NCBI GenBank assembly: GCA_016756695.1
Contig: CP066701.1
Span: 3,368,001-3,432,000, forward strand
Direction: 5' to 3'
DNA length: 64,000 bases
DNA from: Heyndrickxia sporothermodurans
GTDB taxonomy: Bacteria > Bacillota > Bacilli > Bacillales > Bacillaceae_C
Shown: positions 1 to 8,218 of the stretch, piece by piece
Position numbering within the stretch: the first letter of the stretch is position 1
Layout of the letters: each line of letters starts with the position of its first letter
Program-made: the position numbers and the translations under genes
Notes under the pieces: generated by a model
Database searches by the model: none
Told to the model about the DNA's origin: nothing
Seen by the model: the letters and a program-made list of their open reading frames with translations, nothing else

Positions 1-111
1 CAAAGGATATTTTTTGTGAAAATATTCTCTTCAAATATTGACGAAGAAACATTGTGATAAGTTTCAATTATTACTAACCAATTAAGTTATGCCTTATATA
101 CAATTGTCAAT

Positions 112-142
112 AAAAAAAAAGCAAGGACTAAAAATCCTTGCT
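112..142 (-). terminator. Intrinsic terminator of sspM
   Basis: An 8-bp stem (120-127 with 135-142) with a 7-nt loop is followed, on the minus strand, by an unbroken run of nine T. It lies just downstream of the sspM stop codon. Confidence 0.85.
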
Positions 143-146
143 TTTC

Positions 147-251
147 TTAAGTAGACGGTCGATTTGGACCTGATAATTTTGGGTTACTATTTCCTGCCTT
201 TGTCTTAGCTTTTTCTTCTTTTTCCTTTTGTTTTTTTAGCTCGTTATTCAT
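147..251 (-). CDS. sspM: Small acid-soluble spore protein M (SspM-like), 34 aa
   Basis: This 34-residue, Lys/Glu-rich peptide ends in GPNRPST, the C-terminal signature of B. subtilis SspM, a minor spore protein made in the forespore. It has no membrane segment or cysteine. The ATG at 251 is preceded by a good ribosome site (GGAGGTG, complement of about 261-267) and the gene ends in a strong terminator. In B. subtilis sspM sits in the same yppD-yppG neighbourhood, which supports the call; the exact molecular role of SspM is not known. The gene is too short for most gene finders. The IS110-family element begins about 60 bp upstream, so its promoter may be affected. Confidence 0.8.
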   Translation of the reverse strand: MNNELKKQKEKEEKAKTKAGNSNPKLSGPNRPST

Positions 252-309
252 ATTTGAAAACACCTCCCTCTATAAATGTTGATACATCAACGGTTTGACC
301 CGTTGGTAG

Positions 310-644
310 GGTGTCAAAAAAATATTTTTCGACACGGACCCTAACTTTATTTTCATAATATGTGAAACTATTCCAATAAATAGGTACGCTACGCGGTCAC
401 TACTGGATAATGATGGAAAGTAGTGATAGGGAATTATACGATGCACAATGGATCTCTGCGTAGCTTATGATGACGTACCCTCCCATGTCTCTGGGCATCT
501 ATGTGCCTACATTCCTTCGTTCGGTCTAGTCATAAGGCAGAGGCTAGCGAAGCTCCTATAGGGACTCTAGGTCGAATGGTGAAAATAATGCCAGCTTCTC
601 CGTGTCATCCTGTTGTCTAGGTCTAGTTAAGGGGCTGTAGGGAT
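310..644 (-). ncRNA. Candidate bridge-RNA region of the IS110-family element
   Basis: These 335 bases hold no plausible gene and lie downstream of the transposase, where IS1111-type elements encode the bridge RNA that pairs donor and target DNA. Nested stems are visible: 388-394 (GCTACGC) pairs with 458-464, and inside it 398-404 (CACTACT) pairs with 419-425. This is a call from position and structure only; guide loops were not assigned. Confidence 0.35.
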
Positions 645-1923
645 TTAAGCTGCCTCTAAGAGACTTGGAATATCCCTCATCATTCGCTGTGCGTCAAACG
701 CTTTGTGCTTAGTGCTAATTCCATGTAATACTTTTAACAGTTTACCGCATAGAACCACGATGGATTGTTTCTTGCGTAAAGGATTAACCTGACGGTTCGT
801 GTAATACTCATGTAGCTTTCTAAAAGCTTCATTGTGGCGGATCATCGGCATCATGACTCGGAACAGGAGAGCGCGTAGCTTTCTTCTACCCCGTTTAGAG
901 ATTCGTTTTTGCCCTTTGTGCATACCAGAGGAATTTTCACGTAACGTTAATCCCGCGAGTTTGATTAGTTGGCGTGGATCTTCGTAGTGTGAAAAACTTC
1001 CGATTTCAGCTAATAGGTCAACGATTGTCGTATCTCCAAGCCCTGGTACCGTTGACAGCCATTCGTATTCTACTGACATTTTTACAAGCTCAACTAAGCG
1101 CTCCGTAATACCCTCAATATCTTTTTCTAGCTGGTGGTAACGGCGGACAAGTGTGGCTATTTCAATACGGGCCATCTCACATCCTTCCGTTACTCCGATA
1201 GAGCTAGCTGCGACTTCGATAAGGCGCACTGCTTTTGGTCTTTGGGGGGATTTTAGTCCCTCGACCTTTCGATAAAGGGATAACACTTCATCCGGGTGTT
1301 TCTGGTGAAGATCACTTGGAAATGGAGTGCATTCAAGTGCGCAGTATAGCCATTTTTCCGAATGACGGAAATACTTGAACGAACTCTGGAAAATAGCGAT
1401 CTAACCAGCGAATTATCATGTTTTTGACGGCTCCTAGCTCCTCAGTCAATTTACTACGGAATGTAGAACCAGCACGAAGTTCAGCTTCCATCCCTTTGAG
1501 GATTCGCGGATAACTAAAGCGTCCATCCTTTACAAGACGAGCGATTACCAGTGCATCTTTACGGTCATGTTTGGTTGGCAGATTGTCATCCAACTCTTTT
1601 GACCGTTTGACATGCATCGGATTCGTCATGACTAAGGAAATGCCTCGTTCTTCAAGGAAATAGGCTAAATTTAGCCAGTAATGACCAGTAGGTTCAATCC
1701 CGACAATGACTTCTGTCTTTTCGCTTTCTTTCATTTCAGTCAAAATACGTTGATATAAATACTCAAAGCCGTTATTAGATTGATAAACTGAGAAAGACTT
1801 TTGGAGCACCCGGCCACGATCGTCTACAAAGCAAGCGTAATGTGTCCGCTTTGCGATATCGATCCCTACAACGAGTGTTTTTTCGGTGACTTGATTAATT
1901 TTCTGATTTTGTTTAAAATCCAT
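645..1923 (-). pseudogene. IS110-family transposase, frameshifted
   Basis: The N-terminal part (from ATG at 1923, ribosome site GGAGGACTCC just upstream) carries the DEDD RuvC-like domain: the GIDIAKR segment with its first Asp, then IVGIEPTGHYW and DRKDALVIARL. The C-terminal part carries the Transposase_20 domain (VPGLGDTT, LAGLTLRENSSG, SKRGRRKLRALLFR). One base too many near 1343-1349 breaks the frame: removing it joins the two halves into a single protein of about 425 residues, the normal family length. The remaining sequence has no other lesion. The lesion could be real decay or an assembly error of the kind seen in the other insertion sequences here. Confidence 0.85.
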
Positions 1924-2226
1924 TATGGAGTCCTCCTTGGTTAACAAATTAGGGGTCAATTCATCGACGATTTGACACCCCGCATCATACCAAGAGGGCT
2001 CTTTTTGTTCAAGTCCCCGAAAATCCTTCTAACAGGAATGCTCCTAAATTTATTTTGTACTTCGCTTAACTTCTCATACATTTAAAAAATACTGTCGAAA
2101 AAGGATTCAAGTAATGTATATTTACCACTTTCTTTGCCGAATCCGTTCTAGTTTTGTCATGCTTGAAGGTGAATCAAAATAGAACAAGAATATGTATTTT
2201 AAGAAGCAAAAGGAGGGGGAAGTTTT

Positions 2227-2469
2227 ATGTTATTAAAAGATGATGTTTTATTAAAGTTAGGTGAGTTAGAGCAATTAGTTGAAAACCTGGAGGATAGCCT
2301 CGTTATACGTTGTAATAATGAAAGAAAAGAAATTGCATCAAAAATGCATCGATCCCATTTGCAATTGGAGAAAAAAATTAAAATGCTTGAGAAAAAAGTA
2401 AGCATTAAAATGAATTCTACACCTAAAACAATTAATAAATTTACGTATAAACTACAAAACCTAGGTTAA
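2227..2469 (+). CDS. Hypothetical 80-aa coiled-coil-like protein
   Basis: I do not recognise this gene with confidence. It encodes a small charged protein rich in Leu, Lys and Glu with heptad-like spacing, probably mostly helical, with one cysteine and no signal peptide. A strong ribosome site (AAAGGAGGGGG) lies 7 bases before the ATG. It stands 43 bp before the nested transposon, which separates it from yppE. In B. subtilis yppD lies beside yppE, so a YppD-like role is a positional guess only. Confidence 0.6.
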   Translation: MLLKDDVLLKLGELEQLVENLEDSLVIRCNNERKEIASKMHRSHLQLEKKIKMLEKKVSIKMNSTPKTINKFTYKLQNLG

Positions 2470-2690
2470 TACGTGTTCTTTGACCGGATTGGAAACAAAC
2501 TTTATAATAATGAATGAATTTCATAATTCTTAGCCCTTGTGTATCAAGGGGTTTAAGAGATAAAAAAAGAAGTACCTCCCCAAATCTTGTATAATGGTAG
2601 TTGACCAGTAAGCCCCCATTCAAACAACGCATATAAATGATCAGCACCCCTTAGTACAATAATCGTATCAATTAAGGAGGTGCTTTTCCT

Positions 2691-2882
2691 ATGTCACAAC
2701 AAAAACTAACAATCGTCCCCGTTTCAATACAACCAGAAAAAAATATTATAACATCCACAACTTCGAAAGATCCTTCAAATAGCTTTTGCACAATCAAAAT
2801 TGAAGCTGCTGAAATTTCCTTCTTCAACGGCGTAGATGAGCACATCATCCAAACGGTCATGAGGGAGTTGAAAAATCTATGA
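2691..2882 (+). CDS. IS66 accessory protein (TnpA position), 63 aa
   Basis: This is the first gene of the IS66 element, preceded by AAGGAGGTG. It overlaps tnpB by four bases (ATGA). The protein is short for an IS66 TnpA (usually about 100 residues or more) and I see no clear helix-turn-helix, so it is called by position in the element. An identical copy lies at 48699-48890. Confidence 0.6.
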   Translation: MSQQKLTIVPVSIQPEKNIITSTTSKDPSNSFCTIKIEAAEISFFNGVDEHIIQTVMRELKNL

Positions 2883-3258
2883 AACATGATTATACCAGTG
2901 TAAAAAACATTTATATTATTTGCGGTAAAACAGATATGAGGAAGGGAATTGATGGATTAGCAACGCTAATTCAAGATTCTTTCGAACTTGATCCATATGG
3001 AGATTCTATTTTCCTTTTCTCTGGTTGGAGTAAAGACCGTTATAAATGTTTATATTTTGATGGCGATGGTTTCGCCATGCTTTATAAGCGACTAGATGGA
3101 GGAAAACTTCAATACCAAAAGATGAAAATGAAGTACGTAAACTTTCGCAACAGGAGGTTCGCTGGTTGTTAGAAGGGTTGTCCATTCAGCAACCAAAAGT
3201 ACCATTCAAAAATCACAAAAAGGAGTATTCTAAACAAGCTAGAAATGTTGGTTTATAG
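2879..3258 (+). pseudogene. IS66 TnpB, frameshifted
   Basis: TnpB is the IS66 Orf2 protein, essential for transposition but of unclear biochemistry. The family signature is visible: CGKTDMRKGIDGL near residue 15-27, then IFLFSGWSKDRYKCLYFDGDGF. The frame breaks near 3117 at a run of four A; one more A restores the usual end (EVRKLSQQEVRWLLEGLSI) and a stop at 3256-3258. The second copy shows the same run length. Confidence 0.85.
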
Positions 3259-3335
3259 CCATTTTCAACTTCGCTTTCTACGTTAAAAATGTTATAATAT
3301 AACTAACTTATGGTGAACGAAAAGTGGTGAAATAA

Positions 3336-4925
3336 ATGGTTAATACTTCTTCCAATAACAAGAATCCATATGGGAAATTAATTCGACTTCTCGAAGAACA
3401 ATTGGCTCATTCAAATCAACAAAACAAAGACTTATCGAAAAAGCTAGATCAATCAACTAAACAGATTGAAGCGCTAACTGAACAAATTCGCCATTTAACA
3501 AAACTTTTATATGGATCGAAATCCGAAAAATCGAAATACAACGTACCAGATGGGCAAGGCTCATTATTTGATGATGACCCGGCTTTTAGCGAACCTGAGC
3601 ACACAGAAGAACAAAGCCAACAGACAATCTCTTATACTGTTGTACGAAAAGTTAAATCAAAAAACGAAATGATTCCTTGCATGATGGTATTGAAGTAGAA
3701 GCTATTCACCATCATCCGAAAAATACAATCTGTGACTGTTGCCAAGGGCAAATGATTGAAATTGGTAGTACACTTGTACGTGAAGAAGCAAAATTTATTC
3801 CTGCAAAAATGATGAAAGTACAGCACATTGAACATGCGTATGAATGTAAAGACTGCAAAGTTGATTCATCACAGCCAGCACAAATCAAACGCGGGAAAGC
3901 ACCACAACCAGCGATTCAGCGTAGCATCGCAAGTCCTAGCGTACTTGCCAAAGTCATCTATGATAAATTTGCACAATATTTACCTCTTTACCGTCAGGTA
4001 AAGGAATGGAATCGCTATGGACTGAATACCAATGATAAAAACCTATCGAATTGGGTTATCCGTGTAGCACATGATTGGCTGTTACCTGTATACGAACGAA
4101 TGAAAGAGTTGATGATGGCAAAATCGGTTTTGCATGTCGATGAAACATACGGACAAATTATCAACCGATCCGATGGGAAATCTGGTAAAGCCAATGCGTA
4201 TAATTGGGTGTTTCGAAGTGTGCCTGCCTGGAGTACTAACAATGACTCTCTTTCAAAGCGCATTATCTCGAGCTCGATCTGTCCTTGAAAGTTTTATTGA
4301 AGGCTTTTCTGGAACGATTGTGTGTGATGGTTATTCTGCTTATGATAAGTTGGAAGGCGTTAATTTCGCAAATTGTTGGGCGCATGTTCGTCGTTATTGG
4401 CTGAAAGCTGATAGCAAAAATGGTAGAATCGGTGTGAAATATTGTGATGATTTATATCGACTAGAAAGGCAATTTAAACGTTTGTCTCCGAGTAAACGAA
4501 AAAAAACGTCAAAAGTACTCGAAGCCAATCGTGGAGGAATTCCTTCACTGGGTTGAAACATCACCATTTTACGGAAAAATGCGTTAGCAAAAGCAAACTG
4601 AATACACATTAAACAGGGCAAATGGACTCAAATTATTCCTGAATGATGGGCGAATTGAAATGGATAATAATCCAGCCGAGAACGCCATCCGTCCCAACGT
4701 TATAGGAAGAAAAATTGGCTCTTTAGTGTAAGTGAAGCTGGTGCAAAAGCGAATGCCATCTGTTTAAGTATTGCTGAAACTGCCAAAAGTAACGGCGTTG
4801 ATTTCTATGAATATATAAAGAAACTTTTTACGGATTTACCAAATCTCGGCGTCCAACAAAACCCTGAAATTTTAGATCAATACATGCCCTGGTCAAAAAT
4901 GATTCAGGCAGAATGTAGCAAATAA
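3336..4925 (+). pseudogene. IS66 transposase TnpC, several frameshifts
   Basis: TnpC is the DDE transposase of IS66. The pieces are in order: an N-terminal coiled coil (residues 5-60), a zinc-finger part with CDCC and CKDC pairs, the catalytic core (VLHVDETYGQ, VCDGYSAYDKL) and the C-terminal DNNPAENAIRP segment. Frame breaks fall near 3650 (A run), 4215-4245, 4485-4500, 4575 and 4730. At several of these the second copy (46659-48249) reads correctly, for example RSVPSQRVTMTLF where this copy is scrambled. True inactivation is therefore not established. Confidence 0.88.
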
Positions 4926-4929
4926 ATGA

Positions 4930-4973
4930 AATAGCCGTAATTCGATTAAAAAGTCAGAATTTACGGCTATTTA
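4930..4973 (+). terminator. Hairpin at the 3' end of IS66 tnpC
   Basis: A perfect 12-bp inverted repeat (AAATAGCCGTAA at 4930-4941, inverse at 4962-4973) follows the tnpC stop by four bases. It lacks a clean T run, so it may work as a transcription or read-through barrier of the element. Confidence 0.55.
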
Positions 4974-5059
4974 CGATGCGTACCGAAAGGTACACTTATT
5001 TTTTATAATTCGGGCTTACGTTGACCACAAACCATAAAAAGACTGGAGGAGTACTTCTT

Positions 5060-6413
5060 ATGACTATTATACGACAACCTAGCCTATTTGGCATACAGGA
5101 ATTATTTGACATGGAACCTACCCAAAAATATGAAGCCATTATTTCAGCGGTAGATTTGGATTCGATGTACCATCAAGTGGCGAAAAAATCACGGTTGGGT
5201 GCACCGGAAGAACTAAACTATGCGACCATGATTATCTCCACCTTTGTAAGATACATAGAGCGCATCCCTACGATGAAGGATCTTATAAAACGTCTTCATG
5301 ATGATCTAGCTTTTAAGTTAAATTGTGGCTTTTTGGTTTCTGATCATGTGCCTTCAGAATCCTCCTATTCACGTCTCATAACGAAATTGGAGGAAAGCGA
5401 TATCCTTGAGAAAGAACAAGAAAAAGTGGTCCTCCAGGCTATTGCAGAAGGTTTCATCACGGATGATACAGTACTATTGATGCAACCCATTTTGAAGCAC
5501 GAGACCAAGCGCTTGACCAAAAGAAGAAAAGCCAAAATCTGAACCCCAAAAACGTGGTCGGAAATCAAAAGATGAGCGTGACGGGTGGCTTAAAGAACAA
5601 GCTGAAACGGAAGCCAATTTACCTTTATATGATAGAAAAATTGTGCAGTACCAATTAGATGTTCCCCTAGCCGAACTACGTGCCGAAGTTCCCCAAGACC
5701 CTAAATGGGGCGTGAAAAAGAACTCAGAAGGACAAAATGTTTTTTGGTTTGGCTACAAAGGTCATTTAGCCGTTGGTACATCAAGCCAATACATTCTACA
5801 GGCTCTTTTTTCATCTGGGAGTCTAAATGATGGTAATGACTATCCCTTTACTGAAAGGAATTCAGGAACGCCTTCACCTTCCATTACGTTATCAAACAAT
5901 GGATGCGGGCTATGACTATGAACCCATATACGAGCAGGTACATCGAATGGGACAACAATCCGTCATCGCGTATAATAAGCGAAATGAAGGGGAAATCATT
6001 GGCTATGATAAACACTTTGCCCCAACTTGTTTCAGAGAGCATTCTTATCGTTATGATAGTTTTGATCCTAAATATGAAACATTGAAATACACAAGACCAA
6101 AGGAATGCGCGACTGTCCCTTAGCTAATGAAGGTATTTGCCAAAAGGTTTATAAAGTGAAAATCACTTCAGACCTTCGCAGATATACCGCACCAGCACGC
6201 GGGTCACAAGCATGGAAAAACATTTTCAAACGTCGTACTGCCGTAGAACGGGTTAATGCCTATCTGAAAGAATTCTTTCAACTGAACAATGTTCGCTATC
6301 GTACTGGGAAACGTGCAAAAATTCATTTTGACATGGTAACCCTTATTTATAATGCTTCAAAGTTAGCCGCAGACCGAATTAATGTACAATTAAATCAGCA
6401 ACAAGTAGCATGA
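5060..6413 (+). pseudogene. IS1182-family transposase (copy A), frameshifted
   Basis: The start is the ATG at 5060 after ACTGGAGGAG. The intact protein would be about 450 residues: an N-terminal part beginning with TIIRQPSLFGIQELF, the catalytic D region (in copy B, DTVAIDATHFEARD), a Cys-rich segment (CSDCPLANEGICQK in copy B) and the C-terminal E region (RRTAVERVNAYLK). In this copy the frame is broken at about 5472, 5513, 5646, 5833 and 6109. At each of these places copy B (45170-46523) gives the sensible reading. The IS66 insert lies only about 30 bp before the start and removes the native promoter. Confidence 0.88.
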
Positions 6414-6515
6414 TTTCTGTTTTTAAAAATATATTTTAGAAATTCTGTAGGATTCTGTATTTTTAAAAAGAGCAATTATGAAATTGACTCTAATATATAT
6501 TCTTTTTAGAAATTC

Positions 6516-6540
6516 AGTAGCTTTTAAAGCTGCTTTTTAT
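6516..6540 (+). terminator. Possible terminator before yppE
   Basis: A stem of about 9 bp (AGTAGCTTT with AAAGCTGCT, one G-T pair) is followed by a T-rich run. It lies between the nested transposon and yppE and may block read-through from the element. Confidence 0.4.
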
Positions 6541-6557
6541 TTAGGAGGTACATTTTA

Positions 6558-6932
6558 ATGGTTGAAGATCAGCTAATTGAATTAACAAAACAATTAATCG
6601 CATTAAATGAGGCTGCTTTTCAGTCATACAATTCAGTTAGGGAAACTGGGGTACAAGGAGATTTTTATTTAGAAGTAAAACCCTTTGCTGATCGAGTTAA
6701 ACATATGTGTGACGAATGGTTACCACTTGCAACCGAATGGGTAGAGACCGTACAGCCAAAACATCTTCATTCCATACAATTAAAAAATACGAGTGAAAAT
6801 TTACAAATGGTATCGGTTAAAGCATTCTTTCCGGATGCGAGTTTAAAAAAGTTTAAAGAACATATACGATCTGTTGATTATGTATTAAGAAGATTACTTG
6901 AAGAATTGACAAAATATCATAATAACCCTTAA
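6558..6932 (+). CDS. yppE: YppE family protein (DUF1798), 124 aa
   Basis: The length and the pattern of helices (LIELTKQLIALNEAAFQSY, then FADRVKHMCDEWLPLATEWV) match the YppE/DUF1798 family, a small soluble helical-bundle protein of Bacillus with unknown function. The ribosome site AGGAGGT lies 9 bases before the ATG. The position next to yppG agrees with B. subtilis. The nested transposon ends only 67 bp upstream, so expression may have been altered. No catalytic motif is visible. Confidence 0.8.
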   Translation: MVEDQLIELTKQLIALNEAAFQSYNSVRETGVQGDFYLEVKPFADRVKHMCDEWLPLATEWVETVQPKHLHSIQLKNTSENLQMVSVKAFFPDASLKKFKEHIRSVDYVLRRLLEELTKYHNNP

Positions 6933-7019
6933 AGAGATAATTAAATAGATATATCACCATTTGAATTCCCCTTCATATTGTAATAATGTGATGACTGTGT
7001 AAACGGGAGGAAATGCAAA

Positions 7020-7532
7020 ATGAAGGGAAACCGTTCAAATAGTATAAATCCAATGTTGTTGCGTAATTATCAACCTCAAAATCACCAATATTCAGCACCT
7101 TTTCAACCATATGTTCAAGGGTATCAACAAGCAAATAATTACTATTATCATCCATTTGGAAACCCTCAACCATCTCAATTACCACAGCAGGGGCCATTTG
7201 GCTCTAGTTCTTATTTTCATCAGCAAGGAAATGGGTATTCTAATGATGTACAACAAACCCATATCTTTCAAAACCCATTACAGCCCGCAGAAGAATATCA
7301 AAACCTTAAATCACAAAATATGCAAAATCACTTTCTAAATCCATATCCGCCACAAGCTGGAACAGCCGTAAAACCTCAGCAAGGTGGCGTAAACTCGTTA
7401 ATGAATTCTTTTAAATCACAGGATGGGTCACTAGATTTTAATAAAATGGTCAATACAGCCGGGCAGATGATGAACGCTGTCAACCAAGTTTCAACGATGG
7501 TCAAAGGGCTAGGAGGTCTCTTTAAGTCATAG
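7020..7532 (+). CDS. yppG: YppG-like Gln/Asn/Pro-rich protein, 170 aa
   Basis: The N-terminal two thirds are low-complexity, rich in Gln, Asn, Pro and Tyr, as in YppG and many spore-coat-associated proteins. The C-terminal 45 residues are the conserved part (SFKSQDGSLDFNKMVNTAGQMMNAVNQVSTMVKGLGGLF), which resembles the shared tail of YppG/YqfQ-type coat proteins. GGGAGG lies before the ATG. A spore-coat role is an inference from composition and from neighbours such as cotD. Confidence 0.7.
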   Translation: MKGNRSNSINPMLLRNYQPQNHQYSAPFQPYVQGYQQANNYYYHPFGNPQPSQLPQQGPFGSSSYFHQQGNGYSNDVQQTHIFQNPLQPAEEYQNLKSQNMQNHFLNPYPPQAGTAVKPQQGGVNSLMNSFKSQDGSLDFNKMVNTAGQMMNAVNQVSTMVKGLGGLFKS

Positions 7533-7569
7533 GCTCCGAGGCCTTTTTATTTTTTGTTCATTACATAGT

Positions 7570-7598
7570 AAAAAGGAGTCATTATCTAACTCCTTTTT
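7570..7598. terminator. Bidirectional terminator between yppG and hsp20
   Basis: A 10-bp stem AAAAAGGAGT (7570-7579) with ACTCCTTTTT (7589-7598) has A and T runs on its two sides and lies between two convergent genes. Confidence 0.85.
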
Positions 7599-7605
7599 AT
7601 CCCGT

Positions 7606-8076
7606 TTATTCAATTCTTAAGCGCTTTCCCTTTTCTTTAGGAATGGTGATCGTTAATAGTCCATCTTCGTAACTAGCATTAATTTTCTCTTCAATTATCG
7701 GACCCGGTAAAGGAATTGTCCTTGACGATCGTTGAAGCGTGTTCTTTTTATAAATTGATTTTTGTGATTCATCCTCTTTTGAAACTTTTTCTTTATGTTC
7801 AACAGTAATTGTTATATATTTTTCTAAAATATCTATATCTATTTGTTCTTTTTTTATGCCAGATAGTTTTGCCGTTATTATATAATTATCACCAGAATCA
7901 CTAAATTCTACGGGAAATCCACTTAATGGAAAAGGTGATGTGAAAAAGTCATCAATACTTTGAAGAACCCCCTTAACAGGACGTTCCTGAAAAAGTTCAT
8001 TGATTGATCGAAAAAGATCTTGAAATGGTTCTTGGAATAAGTTTTTCTTTGGTTCTTCTGGTAATTTATTAGACAT
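7606..8076 (-). CDS. Hsp20/alpha-crystallin family small heat-shock protein, 156 aa
   Basis: The central alpha-crystallin domain (about residues 50-145) contains the expected beta strands and the conserved tail motif EDGLLTITIPK. Such proteins bind unfolding proteins without ATP and hold them for refolding. The N-terminal region has two FQ/LFRSI-like hydrophobic stretches, as is usual for oligomer assembly. GAGGAG lies before the ATG at 8076. It is transcribed away from mrfA. A spore-coat role such as that of CotM, another member of this family, is possible but not shown. Confidence 0.85.
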   Translation of the reverse strand: MSNKLPEEPKKNLFQEPFQDLFRSINELFQERPVKGVLQSIDDFFTSPFPLSGFPVEFSDSGDNYIITAKLSGIKKEQIDIDILEKYITITVEHKEKVSKEDESQKSIYKKNTLQRSSRTIPLPGPIIEEKINASYEDGLLTITIPKEKGKRLRIE

Positions 8077-8218
8077 TCACTCTACTCCTCTCGAAACATG
8101 CTTTTTTACAATTATTATATGTATTTGCTAAGGAATAAGTGATTTGATAATTGAGGATATAAATAACTATGAAAACGAACGTTTATTCGCTAAAATAGAG
8201 ATATTGAGGTGGAAATTG

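Larger units (their letters stand above)
309..1980 (-). mobile_element. IS110-family element, IS1111-type layout
   Basis: The element holds one transposase gene (645-1923, minus). A 10-bp inverted pair, GGGTGTCAAA at 309-318 and TTTGACACCC at 1971-1980, brackets it and may mark the subterminal inverted repeats typical of the IS1111 subgroup. The side upstream of the transposase is short (about 57 bp) and the side downstream is long and non-coding (about 335 bp), again the IS1111 arrangement. No target duplication is expected for this family, and the outer limits are therefore approximate. Confidence 0.65.
2608..5019 (+). mobile_element. IS66-family element (copy A) inserted in IS1182
   Basis: The ends are the IS66-type GTAAGCCC (2608) and its inverse GGGCTTAC (ending 5019). 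The element is flanked by the 8-bp direct repeat GTTGACCA (2600-2607 and 5020-5027), the duplication length expected of IS66. Inside, in order, are a small tnpA-like gene, tnpB and tnpC. Removing the insert and one repeat restores a continuous IS1182 leader. Confidence 0.93.
2512..6490 (+). mobile_element. Nested transposon copy A: IS1182-family element carrying an IS66-family element
   Basis: The unit is 3979 bp. Its outer ends match imperfectly as inverted repeats (GAATGAATTTCATAATT at 2512 and, inverted, GAGTCAATTTCATAATT at 6490). It is flanked by a perfect 4-bp direct repeat TAAT (2508-2511 and 6491-6494). The IS1182 part is 2512-2607 plus 5028-6490; the IS66 insert lies between, in the leader in front of the IS1182 transposase. 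The same unit recurs inverted at 45093-49069 with a different target duplication, so it moved as one element. It separates the 80-aa gene from yppE. Confidence 0.92.

Noticed and set aside
2691-4925. Programmed frameshifting as the reason for the broken IS66 genes
   Set aside because: The breaks are too many, vary between copies and mostly fall in A runs or at GGCC/GCAGC-like sites, without the usual slippery pattern and downstream structure.
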